In this document: positions 33,618 through 41,087 of the stretch, piece after piece
Position numbering within the stretch: the first letter of the stretch is position 1
How the letters are laid out: every line of letters begins with the position of its first letter
Program-made: the position numbers and the translations under genes
The notes under the pieces: model-generated
The model's input: the letters and a program-made list of their open reading frames with translations, nothing else
What the model was told of the DNA's origin: nothing
Database searches by the model: none
IMG/VR virus record: IMGVR_UViG_3300033153_002030
Location: 1 to 49,171 of that record
DNA: 49,171 nucleotides
DNA from: a virus
Strand: one strand, 5' to 3'

Positions 33618-35736
33618 ATGCACCTCCAGTACAAGCATACTCTTGAGACCCAGTAGTATTATCTGTGTCTTCATATTCAGATAACTCTGACCAATCTACA
33701 CCAACAGGCATAAGAGACACACAACAATTATATATGTCCTCAGCTGTACTGATTAGAGTGCCATCGTCATCAAACTCACCTAAGATATCTTGATAGGGTG
33801 CTTGTACATAAGTACCGCCATCAAAAGGAAGGAAGCTTACACCGGATAGTATATCAAAGTTCTGATCTACCCAAGCTAATACTTCTGTCCATTCAGTATC
33901 CTTAACGTATACTGTGATACTAGGTTTATGTTCACACCAATGCATCTGATAAGTCTTCCACAATTCAAGCTGTTGAATGGCTGATCTATCATCTCGATAG
34001 ATGCTACCCTCTGGAGCTTTAATAGGGAAACTGAATATCCAAGTAGTGTCTTCCTTACCTATGGCATCCTCATGAGGGAATCCTTTGTCAACCATAAGCT
34101 GAGCTAATGGATCCTTCTTGTCTGCCCTGACTGTTCTTATGTAGTAAGGGGCGTGACGAGGATGAATACCAGAGGCTGAATCCACCAGTTGTGACACAGT
34201 ACCAGAAGGCTTGACGCAAGTAACTGCTGCCGCAGGATTGATACCAAACTTCTTGGCCCATTTCTCATTTGTTTTAACAGCGACATCTTTTAATTCCTCC
34301 AACCATTTAGGTAACAATTGTTTTGCACTAGGTACTCCTTGATCTCCTTTTTGTTCTCCACTTAACACAGGATGATCCATGATCCCCGTTAACGAAATCC
34401 CGAGTAGTGCTTCGTCTTCAGTGTTTCTACGCCAAGCTGGTCCCAAGTATCTGAACTTAGTCTGAGTCGCTTGAGCAGTTCCAAGTATGGCAGCAAATCT
34501 AGCCTTTCTTTTAAGGTCAGTAAGGGTATCCTCTGCTCGAACCACGACCTCACTAAGGTTACAGAATTGCTTCGATCTAAGGACAATCTCACTGCACGGA
34601 TTACAGCCATAGTCTTTGTAGTCACTCTCCTTTCTCCTTTCAGTCAAGAGACTAATAGCAGCCTCACGATTAAAGATACCTCTCTCTCCACTGTAGCTTC
34701 TAATCAAAGCATTCCACTCATCAATCAAGACTGTAGTACTAGGCTTCTCATCATAAGCTATAGAGTTATTAGCTAAGGAACGCTCAGGATGTACATGATT
34801 CCAGTGTAACTGGTGATCCTTCTGTAGTTGCTCTGACTCCCAGTCACCTAGCTCTACTATCAGAGAACGTTCACCATACGGTTCATCATTCACTATGACA
34901 GAATACTTACGCTTGGTCTCTCCTTTCTTATCTGGCTCAGTATAACCTAGCAAGGTGTATTCTGATACAGTGAAAGGACTCTTAGCTGTACGCATCAATG
35001 GGTCATTCAAGTCACTCAAGCTAATTAAAGCTGATCTTCTTACACCCCCTACGACTACTATCTCTGCAACCTTACACATCAAATCATGTACTGCTATAGG
35101 AGGTAGCTTCTGTCCTGCAAATCTACGGAAAGTATTTGTTACGAACTTAAAGAGATCGACCAATGGTTCTGGCCCACTTGCTCTTCCACCAAAAGTCTTG
35201 AGCCTTGATCCAGCAGGACGAACTTTCGATACATCCCATTTGGGGACTTGACCTTGATACAACAACGAGATAAGTTCCCGCAACGATTTACTCCATCCAG
35301 ATTTAGAATCTGGTACAACGATTGTCGTGTCAGAATCATGAAAGTCCTCCGTAATGGTAGGAAGTCTATCGACATACTTACTTTCACAGGAGAAACCTAC
35401 TCCAGTACCACACATGAGAACATACATAGCCTCATCGAATACTCTCTGGTAATCTGCTGCTACGTAAGCACAATTATATCCAGCTACATTGTCCCTCTCT
35501 AGGGCTGGACCTGCTGTCATTAAGGCTCTCATAGAACCAACAGCACCTAGATTTAAGTACTCCTTCTCTATATCTTTCCATTCTTTATCTTTCTTGAGGA
35601 AAGGAAACTGCTTCTCGAAGTGAGCAAAGTATCGTCTTACACTCTCATCGAAAGACTCTCGTCTCTTCGCCTCATCCAACCAACGAGCATATTTACTTAA
35701 AGCAATATAGTCTTGGTAAGGTGTAGGTAAATTCAT
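33604..35736 (-). CDS. nrdJ: Adenosylcobalamin-dependent (class II) ribonucleoside-triphosphate reductase
   Basis: A 710-residue monomeric RTPR-type enzyme making deoxyribonucleotides from ribonucleotides with vitamin B12. The expected residues are present: Cys89 (YNCAYVA) and Cys392 (QFCNLSE) as the active-site redox pair, the thiyl Cys381 within NPCSEI (Asn379, Glu383), and the C-terminal swinging pair Cys702/Cys707 (CTGGAC). The Lactobacillus leichmannii enzyme has 739 residues. AAGGAG stands before ATG; the TAA of the upstream gene touches it. It supplies dNTPs for the polymerase encoded in the same arm. The host must provide or take up cobalamin. No NrdB-like radical subunit is expected or seen. 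Confidence 0.93.
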   Translation of the reverse strand: MNLPTPYQDYIALSKYARWLDEAKRRESFDESVRRYFAHFEKQFPFLKKDKEWKDIEKEYLNLGAVGSMRALMTAGPALERDNVAGYNCAYVAADYQRVFDEAMYVLMCGTGVGFSCESKYVDRLPTITEDFHDSDTTIVVPDSKSGWSKSLRELISLLYQGQVPKWDVSKVRPAGSRLKTFGGRASGPEPLVDLFKFVTNTFRRFAGQKLPPIAVHDLMCKVAEIVVVGGVRRSALISLSDLNDPLMRTAKSPFTVSEYTLLGYTEPDKKGETKRKYSVIVNDEPYGERSLIVELGDWESEQLQKDHQLHWNHVHPERSLANNSIAYDEKPSTTVLIDEWNALIRSYSGERGIFNREAAISLLTERRKESDYKDYGCNPCSEIVLRSKQFCNLSEVVVRAEDTLTDLKRKARFAAILGTAQATQTKFRYLGPAWRRNTEDEALLGISLTGIMDHPVLSGEQKGDQGVPSAKQLLPKWLEELKDVAVKTNEKWAKKFGINPAAAVTCVKPSGTVSQLVDSASGIHPRHAPYYIRTVRADKKDPLAQLMVDKGFPHEDAIGKEDTTWIFSFPIKAPEGSIYRDDRSAIQQLELWKTYQMHWCEHKPSITVYVKDTEWTEVLAWVDQNFDILSGVSFLPFDGGTYVQAPYQDILGEFDDDGTLISTAEDIYNCCVSLMPVGVDWSELSEYEDTDNTTGSQEYACTGGACEIV

Positions 35737-36011
35737 TTATTCTCCTTCTTATCAAACCATGCATTAATTTGTTCCATCATATCTTCTATTCCTTTTGCTG
35801 TATTCCATCTAGATCCTGCGTGCCTTTGAAAGGCCCACTTATGAGACCAAGGACTATATACAAAATAAACACTTCTATGATGAAAACGTAGAAAGCCTCT
35901 CTTAAAAGGATGAGCAATTTTACCTAGCTTTTTAAATTTCTTAATGGCATTATTGGTGCGTTTCTTGTCTCCTTTTTCATAAGTAGTGCGTAGTTTATGA
36001 ATCGGTTTCAT
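35733..36011 (-). CDS. Small basic hypothetical protein
   Basis: A 92-residue protein from the ATG at 36011 (GGAG 9 bases ahead); an alternative ATG at 36029 adds six residues. The product is rich in Lys, Arg, Phe and His (MKPIHKLRTTYEKGDKKRTN, RGFLRFHHRSVYFVYSPWSH) and looks like a nucleic acid-binding or ribosome-associated small fold, but no family is recognised. It overlaps the previous gene and meets the RNR ATG at 35736. Confidence 0.6.
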   Translation of the reverse strand: MKPIHKLRTTYEKGDKKRTNNAIKKFKKLGKIAHPFKRGFLRFHHRSVYFVYSPWSHKWAFQRHAGSRWNTAKGIEDMMEQINAWFDKKENK

Positions 36012-36189
36012 CGTAGTGATCTCCGTCATTACCGTTCTGTGAAATGATATCTATACGACTCAACTTAATGGTATAGTAATTACATCTATCGTATCCGCTG
36101 CAAGGAAGATGGTTCAGTCCATTACGTAATCCTATGTTGTAACACTGATCTCCTTTATTGTGAATACATTTCTGATATCTTATTCCCAT
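35995..36189 (-). CDS. Small Cys-containing protein
   Basis: A 64-residue protein whose ATG overlaps the previous TAA (TAATG). It has four Cys spaced as C8, C16, C30, C36 (KCIHNKGDQCYNIG, PCSGYDRCNYY), a possible zinc or disulphide site. No family recognised. Its end overlaps the next gene by 17 bases. Confidence 0.6.
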   Translation of the reverse strand: MGIRYQKCIHNKGDQCYNIGLRNGLNHLPCSGYDRCNYYTIKLSRIDIISQNGNDGDHYDETDS

Positions 36190-36416
36190 TACCTTCCCTC
36201 ATAATAAGCTTTCTTCATAGACTTATACCAAGACCTACGACAAGACTTAGTTAGTTCTATTGTAGATGTCCTGATAGGTACGCTGATTGCTGGTCCCTCC
36301 GGACCTATATAAAGCTTAGGCCCTTCTTGAATATTGATTTCTTTATAAGCAGTGTCTGGTATACCAGGTATTTTGTAAGCTGCTTTTCTTAATTGTCTAG
36401 CCGATTGGCCTCTCAT
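36189..36416 (-). CDS. Small hypothetical protein, basic
   Basis: The ATG at 36416 fits the GAGGAGGG box better than the ATG six bases upstream, which touches the box. The 75-residue product (MRGQSARQLRKAAYKIPGIP) has a central EGPKLYIGPEGPAISVPI strand pair and a basic helical end. Function unknown. Confidence 0.6.
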   Translation of the reverse strand: MRGQSARQLRKAAYKIPGIPDTAYKEINIQEGPKLYIGPEGPAISVPIRTSTIELTKSCRRSWYKSMKKAYYEGR

Positions 36417-36670
36417 AACCATCCCTCCTCATCATCATCATCGTAATCCATAACAAACTGTGGGCTTTTCCAAGCACTGTCGAAGTCATCCATCTTGTCG
36501 AGCATCTGTGCTCTAAGATTACCTACGAGTCTAGCATCTCCAAATTTATCTCTATCTACATAGTCATAAGCAGTAGACTCAGATCTTCCTGGTTTGTTAA
36601 TCCAATAAAACTTCTTCTTAATCTCTAAGAAGACTGCCTTACTTTCAGTACTATATAAATCATAGTTCAT
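36413..36670 (-). CDS. Small acidic hypothetical protein
   Basis: An 85-residue protein (AAGGAG box) with an aromatic first half (FLEIKKKFYWINKPGRSEST) and a strongly acidic end (DYDDDDEEGWL). No family recognised. Acidic tails of this kind are common in ssDNA-binding or DNA-mimicking phage proteins, but there is no OB pattern here. Confidence 0.6.
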   Translation of the reverse strand: MNYDLYSTESKAVFLEIKKKFYWINKPGRSESTAYDYVDRDKFGDARLVGNLRAQMLDKMDDFDSAWKSPQFVMDYDDDDEEGWL

Positions 36671-36671
36671 A

Positions 36672-36881
36672 TTAAACTCCTTCGATCAGTTTCTCCAAGT
36701 TCTCTTTGATGCGTTTAGCTGTTACCTTCTCAGCACTGGCCTCATTAAGATCTTTAGTGGCCTTAGTTATACGACCAGTAGCTGACTCTTCATCCATTTC
36801 CTTAGATACAATCAACTTATCTAGGTCGTTAATAGTCTTAGTGAATCCTTTAACTACATTCTTAAGTGTTAGGTTAAACAT
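36672..36881 (-). CDS. Small coiled-coil protein
   Basis: The start is the ATG at 36881 with AGGAG 8 bases ahead; an upstream ATG at 36911 has no box. The 69-residue product (MFNLTLKNVVKGFTKTINDL) is a single heptad-rich helix pair with Lys/Glu pairs (KATKDLNEASAEKVTAKRI). Similar short coiled-coil proteins recur in podophage early regions, function unknown. Confidence 0.65.
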   Translation of the reverse strand: MFNLTLKNVVKGFTKTINDLDKLIVSKEMDEESATGRITKATKDLNEASAEKVTAKRIKENLEKLIEGV

Positions 36882-36979
36882 ATTATCTCCTATTATATTT
36901 ATTGTAGGCAATACTCAAGTGCGCAGGGAAGGATGCCAAAGCATTGTCCCCATACTTTCTAGAGCGTAACCTGCGCTCT
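36882..36979. promoter_or_regulatory. Non-coding gap with a perfect inverted repeat
   Basis: The only non-coding stretch near 100 bases in this part of the leftward arm. It holds AGAGCG/CGCTCT (36961-36979) with a 7-base loop directly after the stop of the 20-codon gene, and on the leftward strand a TTGAGT...TATAAT pair 15 bases apart (36918-36892) that is too close for a good promoter. The hairpin may be a terminator or an mRNA processing site. Confidence 0.45.
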
Positions 36980-37042
36980 TTAAATTAGTAGCAGTGTAAC
37001 TACTACAATTGTTATTAATGTTATTCTTTGTGCTTTACTCAT
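36980..37042 (-). CDS. Possible 20-residue membrane micropeptide
   Basis: ATG overlaps the TGA of the preceding gene (ATGA) and the frame ends in TAA just before a hairpin. The peptide MSKAQRITLITIVVVTLLLI is a short basic head followed by one uninterrupted hydrophobic helix. The stop/start overlap and the immediate hairpin suggest it is the last gene of a transcript segment. It is too short for homology assignment and could be chance. Confidence 0.4.
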   Translation of the reverse strand: MSKAQRITLITIVVVTLLLI

Positions 37043-37203
37043 TCTGATTCTATCGCCCATCTATGCATAGCACTCATAACTATCTCTTCAATATCCTTAA
37101 TCAATAAGTTCTTAGGCACATTGCATGGGTAGCCATCAGGTAACTGTGCTTCTAGTTCTTCATGTAGAATCTCTACGAACTGCGAGGCATTATTATTTGT
37201 CAT
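37039..37203 (-). CDS. Small acidic protein, 54 aa
   Basis: ATG at 37203 lies in the last codons of the upstream gene; stop TGA at 37039 overlaps the micropeptide ATG. Product MTNNNASQFVEILHEELEAQ continues with LPDGYPCNVPKNLLIKD and a helical IEEIVMSAMHRWAIESE end. The amphipathic composition and clean overlaps support a real gene. Family unknown. Confidence 0.65.
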   Translation of the reverse strand: MTNNNASQFVEILHEELEAQLPDGYPCNVPKNLLIKDIEEIVMSAMHRWAIESE

Positions 37204-37438
37204 TTTTCTTTGTTCTCCTAGATACTTTAGGTATTTTATAAGTAGCCGGAAGAGATATAGTTCTTGTCTCCACTGTTGGAATATAAAGTCTGTTTTTATT
37301 ATAGAGCCATTGCTTAGGATCTGCTACTATTCTGTATGCAGTTCTAAATGGTGGCCTATACACTGACACTAGCAAATTACCAGGGTACTTCTGGAGATGT
37401 GCAATCAATTGCTTAACTGTTAATCCTCCTCCAGACAT
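37193..37438 (-). CDS. Conserved small phage protein (MTVKQLI-type)
   Basis: An 81-residue protein with the motif LTVKQLIAHLQKYPGNLLVSVY at residues 6-27, common in small phage and prophage proteins that begin with this helix and a strand ending in VxVY. The tail is basic (KIPKVSRRTKKNDK). GAAGAG precedes the ATG at 7 bases. Function not known. Confidence 0.65.
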   Translation of the reverse strand: MSGGGLTVKQLIAHLQKYPGNLLVSVYRPPFRTAYRIVADPKQWLYNKNRLYIPTVETRTISLPATYKIPKVSRRTKKNDK

Positions 37439-37439
37439 A

Positions 37440-37670
37440 TTACTCTTCGGTTATCTCTATTGATTTAGTATGGTTGACGTTAATAATCACAGAAGGAAGC
37501 TCAGTATCACCTTTGTATAAAAGTAATAGGTTCTCTTCCTCTACACTAAAACCTATAGAGGTCACTCCTTTATAGCTCTTAGTGTGATACTCACCAGCAA
37601 AGCTGATGTCTATCTTATGAGGCTTAGCTAGCTCATGGCTAGTAATCTTGGTCACCTGATTCATAATCAT
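37440..37670 (-). CDS. Small hypothetical protein, 76 aa
   Basis: A beta-rich protein (KIDISFAGEYHTKSYKGV, VEEENLLLLYKGD) with AGGA just before the ATG at 37670; a second ATG at 37664 would suit the box spacing better. It overlaps the 57-codon gene upstream by 32 bases. No family recognised. Confidence 0.6.
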   Translation of the reverse strand: MIMNQVTKITSHELAKPHKIDISFAGEYHTKSYKGVTSIGFSVEEENLLLLYKGDTELPSVIINVNHTKSIEITEE

Positions 37671-37812
37671 TTTTCCTGTGCTTATTGCGTCTCTTGTACG
37701 CTTTCTTGTTATGCTCTACCTTATGGCCGAAAGGTAATTCTCTATCGAATAATGCCTTAGCATAAGGGTTACGTCTTTTAGTTTTACGGGACAAACCATG
37801 GCGGTGCGTCAT
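37639..37812 (-). CDS. Small basic protein (RNPYAKAL-type), 57 aa
   Basis: ATG at 37812 directly behind GAGGAAGAGG, frame to TAG at 37639. The product has KTKRRNPYAKALFDRELPFG and a Lys/Arg-rich second half. Small podophage proteins with an R-N-P-x-A-K-A-L core and the sense PFGxKVVxxKxxYxRKKKH are recurrent, so it is very probably genuine. It overlaps neighbours on both sides (29 and 32 bases) in other frames. Confidence 0.72.
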   Translation of the reverse strand: MTHRHGLSRKTKRRNPYAKALFDRELPFGHKVEHNKKAYKRRNKHRKNDYESGDQDY

Positions 37813-37975
37813 CCTCCTCTTCCTCTATGTCTGCGAATTTAATTCTGTTTAATTCAATGTAGTCACTCAAGTACTCCACCAAATCTTCAGTGGAAATACC
37901 TAAGATGTCTACCAGTTCATCAGGATCGTAGTTTTCTTTAATACGTTCCTTAAGTTCTTCTAGTAGTAATGGCAT
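37784..37975 (-). CDS. Conserved small early protein (YDPDELVDILG-type)
   Basis: The start is ATG at 37975, overlapping the TGA of the phosphoesterase gene by one base (TGATG), with AGGAG upstream. The 63-residue product contains RIKENYDPDELVDILGISTE, a motif seen in many small early proteins of podophages, followed by an acidic helical tail (ADIEEEEDDAPPWF). It may bind a host target; function is unknown. Confidence 0.68.
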   Translation of the reverse strand: MPLLLEELKERIKENYDPDELVDILGISTEDLVEYLSDYIELNRIKFADIEEEEDDAPPWFVP

Positions 37976-38757
37976 CAATACTCCTTGGCTAATCTGCCTA
38001 GTGACATTGTGTTGTAGTCAAAGCGATTAGGTGAGTACATATCCAACATAATCACTCCCCTCCAGTAGTCAGTCTTACTTCCTAAAGCATAGTCATCTAC
38101 ATGTTCAAAGAAACAACCAACGTTTAACGCTTGGTTGAAATGCTTAGCTCCATGTCTATGTTCACCATCAATCTTAAGCTCATGAGTATGTCCAAAGACT
38201 ACTGAATGTGCGTGCATCTGTAGACTTGTAGTCATAACACGCATACCTCCAGCAGGTTTGTTCATCTTGTTCATCGGTATATGAGTAAACCCTACTTCGT
38301 TAATGTAGTGGTATGATCTATAGGGGATGAACTTAAAGCCTCTTTCTTTAAGGCGGAGGGCAGCACGGTAATCCAAAGTGCCAATAAGCTCAGGATTATA
38401 ATCCAAATACCTACGTTCTCTCTCTTCATGATTTCCCTCTATGTAAATTAGCTCAGGTTTATACTGGGCTTTCTTGCTTCTCTTCTTAGTTTTATTGTAC
38501 GCATTCACTGGTCCGAACATAAGATCCAAGGCTTCATTACCTGCTGCAATCTCAGCGGCGTAGCGTAGTCCTTCCATCTTAGCTCTCTTGTCCCTGTCCC
38601 AGTTACTGAAACAGTGCATACTCAAGAAGTCACCTATCATCACTATGTGAGTAGGACGTTGTTCCAGTATATATTTACCTAAAGCTTCGAACCTACTTAA
38701 GTCTTGTGTGTCATCTACGTGACAATCTCCTACTACTAGGACTCTCTCTTTGCTCAT
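37975..38757 (-). CDS. Calcineurin-like metallophosphoesterase
   Basis: A 260-residue enzyme of the binuclear metallophosphoesterase fold. Visible motifs: GDCHVD (Asp11, His13, Asp15), IGDFLSMH, GNHEERERR near residue 111, and VFGHTHELK near residue 190. Length and motif spacing are typical of phage-borne members such as those in SIO1-like podoviruses. The substrate (nucleotide, RNA end or phosphoprotein) cannot be told from sequence. Overlaps the genes on both sides by 1-4 bases, so it is translated with them in the recombination/replication operon. Confidence 0.85.
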   Translation of the reverse strand: MSKERVLVVGDCHVDDTQDLSRFEALGKYILEQRPTHIVMIGDFLSMHCFSNWDRDKRAKMEGLRYAAEIAAGNEALDLMFGPVNAYNKTKKRSKKAQYKPELIYIEGNHEERERRYLDYNPELIGTLDYRAALRLKERGFKFIPYRSYHYINEVGFTHIPMNKMNKPAGGMRVMTTSLQMHAHSVVFGHTHELKIDGEHRHGAKHFNQALNVGCFFEHVDDYALGSKTDYWRGVIMLDMYSPNRFDYNTMSLGRLAKEY

Positions 38758-39146
38758 AGAAAATATCCTTTTGATTCAGTAGCGCCTAGCAATTCCTCTA
38801 TTGGAAGATCTGATCCTCCCATAGTTACAATAGGAGGAGATCCATAATATGAACCGGTTCCAGTAGTCCATGTAGAAGTAGGGTTAGATGATGATCCAGG
38901 TACCTGCGTATTTAGAAGTGAAAGCGATGCATCAACAGTAATTACTGTACACTCCACTCCATCTATCACATCCAGTATAATAAGAGGTACAAACCTAACA
39001 TCATAATAAGCTTGTCCAACAGCAGGCATTTGTTGTAACTGTTTAAAATATGACGCTGCCGCTTTGGCTATTGCTATTTGCACACCCACTTGCGTGTCAT
39101 TTGCATCCCTTCCTTCCACTACGTATTGTTCTTTTACTTGTATCAT
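38754..39146 (-). CDS. Hypothetical protein in the recombination block
   Basis: The start is the ATG at 39146, which overlaps the previous TGA (ATGA) and has GGAGG 9 bases ahead; an upstream ATG would be inside the neighbour without a box. The 130-residue product starts MIQVKEQYVVEGRDANDTQV; it has an Ala-rich helix, then VPLIILDVIDGVECTVITVD strands and a Gly/Ser/Thr-rich linker (PGSSSNPTSTWTTGTGSYYG) before a conserved-looking acidic tail (LPIEELLGATESKGYF). The composition is unlike its enzyme neighbours. No family recognised. Confidence 0.55.
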   Translation of the reverse strand: MIQVKEQYVVEGRDANDTQVGVQIAIAKAAASYFKQLQQMPAVGQAYYDVRFVPLIILDVIDGVECTVITVDASLSLLNTQVPGSSSNPTSTWTTGTGSYYGSPPIVTMGGSDLPIEELLGATESKGYFL

Positions 39147-39385
39147 TCGTCTTGGCCTCCGAAATATCCCTGTGTCCATAGCCACATCTTAAGATTCTCC
39201 ATTGCACCTATGAGTTTCATTCGTGACTCAAAGTCAGTATGTGCCATGAAAGTATCTTGTCCTTTCAATCCAATGATAAGAACATCATCTAGATCCATCT
39301 CACTTAGAGTCTGGAGTAGGTGTTCTTTATCATCTTCTAATACGCCAAACTTACCACGTACTACGTTGTCTTTTTTCTCACTCAT
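39143..39385 (-). CDS. Small hypothetical protein, 80 aa
   Basis: The start is the ATG at 39385 (GGAG box, 8-base overlap with the endonuclease stop, ATGAGTGA). The product MSEKKDNVVRGKFGVLEDDK contains HLLQTLSEMDLDDVLIIGLK and MKLIGAMENLKMWLWTQGYF. It looks like a small alpha/beta fold, possibly related to phage proteins that bind recombination enzymes; not recognised. Confidence 0.6.
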   Translation of the reverse strand: MSEKKDNVVRGKFGVLEDDKEHLLQTLSEMDLDDVLIIGLKGQDTFMAHTDFESRMKLIGAMENLKMWLWTQGYFGGQDE

Positions 39386-39872
39386 CTTTAGTCTCCTTCT
39401 CTTTAACATCGAGACCTAACTCTTCTATCCATTCATCTGGTATACTCTTGATGGCATATTTAAATCCATTCTTATCACACCAGTCTGTGTATCTAGACTT
39501 AGCTCCTTTGTACAACTTTTGATTGCTATAGAAAACAAATCTTATATCCAAATCTGGATGCTGTTGTCTTACGTCAAGGTGCTTACGTCTATCTTCACTG
39601 TCGAATAAACCTTTAGCTTCGATAACTATCTCTTTACCTTCAGCTCCTTTAAGAACAAAGTCGGGCTTGTACTTTCTGACCTGAGTATACTCTAATGTGA
39701 GTTTCTCGTACTCAGAAGGTACGCCCTTCTCTGTTATTTCATGTTGGATCTTAGCTTCGAAGTTACTTCTGAACTTGTGTATCTTCGATCTTGCGTATCG
39801 CTTGGCCTGATAAGTTTTTCTTGAGCCACTCTTCCGCCGTGATCCCTTGCTCTTTGATGTCCTCACTGACAT
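39378..39872 (-). CDS. Endonuclease I (T7 gp3-like Holliday junction resolvase)
   Basis: A 164-residue nuclease that cuts branched DNA and helps break down host DNA. The catalytic set of the T7 endonuclease I fold is visible: Glu39 in FRSNFEAKI, Asp71 in YKPDFVLKG, Glu85 and Lys87 in IVIEAKGLF, followed by DSEDRRKHLDVRQQHPDLDI and a KLYKGAKSRYTDWCDK end. A basic extension (residues 1-33) precedes the fold; its first 110 bases overlap the upstream gene in another frame. No better start is available nearer the fold. Works with the exonuclease and ssDNA-binding-like protein encoded just upstream in the operon. Confidence 0.87.
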   Translation of the reverse strand: MSVRTSKSKGSRRKSGSRKTYQAKRYARSKIHKFRSNFEAKIQHEITEKGVPSEYEKLTLEYTQVRKYKPDFVLKGAEGKEIVIEAKGLFDSEDRRKHLDVRQQHPDLDIRFVFYSNQKLYKGAKSRYTDWCDKNGFKYAIKSIPDEWIEELGLDVKEKETKDE

Positions 39873-40188
39873 ATGATAATGTTCTCGCTAGTTCGTTGTG
39901 TCTGCCTAGAGCATCGTCATAATTAGTGTATCGTTCCATATAAAGCTCGCTGTATTCCCCTTTGAAAAATAACATAGTCTCAAAGAGGACAGGTTCAATT
40001 GGTTCATAAGTAAAGCTATGATCCAATCCTAAGAATACAGTAGACAAGAACAGAACTCTATCCCCTAGTTCAATGTAATCTTTAGCTACTATTTTCTCAG
40101 GTGGGTGGGTTTCTAACCATTCAGCCCACTCTAATACTGTAGCAGTGTGGACTACATGGTCCTCGTCTATTGTATAATAATCACTCAT
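39763..40188 (-). CDS. Conserved phage protein (STVFLGLDHSF-type)
   Basis: A 141-residue protein with a very recognisable core found in many phages and prophages: a strand pair ending RVLFLSTVFLGLDHSF, then EPVLFETMLFFKGEY, MERYTNYDDALGRHNELART. The function is not known in any of them. GGAGG precedes the ATG. The last 110 bases are shared with the endonuclease I gene in another frame, encoding AEEWLKKNLSGQAIRKIEDT here. Confidence 0.68.
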   Translation of the reverse strand: MSDYYTIDEDHVVHTATVLEWAEWLETHPPEKIVAKDYIELGDRVLFLSTVFLGLDHSFTYEPIEPVLFETMLFFKGEYSELYMERYTNYDDALGRHNELARTLSYVSEDIKEQGITAEEWLKKNLSGQAIRKIEDTQVQK

Positions 40189-41071
40189 CTAATTGTACCT
40201 CCGGTACCTTAGGTTCTCTGGTGATGTTAGAAAAGTACACTGGCTTACCACTGTACACAAACATTCTCAAGCCTTTGCCTCCATTAGCATCAGTCCAACA
40301 AGTCTTCTTGTAGTCACAATAACTGCACTCCATAGGGAGACACATGTTACCTGACTTACCGAAAGGCTTATCTTCAAATGCTCTATGAGGAGGAGTAGGT
40401 GCTTCAAGGTGTTCAATGAAGTCTTCCCAGTCAGGCAAAGCTAAAGCTAAGTCTGTCTCATGAGGTTGGTGCAGTACTAGTGTACCATTCTGCTTGTCTA
40501 TCACTAAGAACCCTACGTCTTCGTGTTCTCCCTCATGAAAAGCATAGCCAGCCAGCTGTGATAAGTACCCGAAAGGATCATTACCTACTAGTGACTCTCC
40601 TTCAAACTTCTTGAAGGCATATGAACTGGCAGACTTGGCATCCACTACAGTTCCATCAATTTTAAAATCCATTCTACCACGTAGCTTCCAGCCATTAGGT
40701 AGTTCTATTTCACATGTCTTTTGTTCATCTGTTACCTCATGCCCTGCTGTTTTAATTAACAGGATAAGAAGTTCTTCTAGTATATCTCCGTATAAGAATT
40801 TGATTTTGTTGTGAGGTTGAAGCTTAGACCTAGGCATACCCTTTAGATTGTACCATAAGGAACGGGTGCAAGGTTTACCAAACTCACTGAAGTAAAGTAC
40901 CTTCTCCTTACGTACCTTAGTACGAGGAGTTAGTGCTCTGACCACAGCTTCCTTTACATTCTCACCAAATTGTTGGACAGCCGCCTCAGATATTTCGATT
41001 TCATTACCTGAGATGACATCATCCAATACTTCATAGATATCTTCAACTACAGTATTAACACTTTTAGTCAT
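40181..41071 (-). CDS. Cas4/RecB-like PD-(D/E)XK exonuclease with Fe-S cysteines
   Basis: A 296-residue nuclease. The PD-(D/E)XK core shows Asp135 (RGRMDFKIDG), Asp144-x-Lys146 (VVDAKSAS) and Gln172...Tyr176 (YLSQLAGYA). One Cys near the N-terminal end (Cys68, GKPCTRSLWY) plus a C-terminal cluster (Cys244, 249, 252, 258: MECSYCDYKKTC) is the pattern of the 4Fe-4S staple of Cas4 and AddB-type exonucleases. It is probably the phage recombination/degradation exonuclease in place of T7 gp6. GAGGT precedes the ATG; it is followed by two genes needed to resolve junctions. Confidence 0.85.
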   Translation of the reverse strand: MTKSVNTVVEDIYEVLDDVISGNEIEISEAAVQQFGENVKEAVVRALTPRTKVRKEKVLYFSEFGKPCTRSLWYNLKGMPRSKLQPHNKIKFLYGDILEELLILLIKTAGHEVTDEQKTCEIELPNGWKLRGRMDFKIDGTVVDAKSASSYAFKKFEGESLVGNDPFGYLSQLAGYAFHEGEHEDVGFLVIDKQNGTLVLHQPHETDLALALPDWEDFIEHLEAPTPPHRAFEDKPFGKSGNMCLPMECSYCDYKKTCWTDANGGKGLRMFVYSGKPVYFSNITREPKVPEVQLDE

Positions 41072-41087
41072 AGATACCTCTGTTTAC

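Noticed and set aside
36892-36918. Leftward TTGAGT and TATAAT near the coiled-coil gene
   Set aside because: The spacer is only 15 bases and RNA would start on the ribosome binding site of the gene at 36881.
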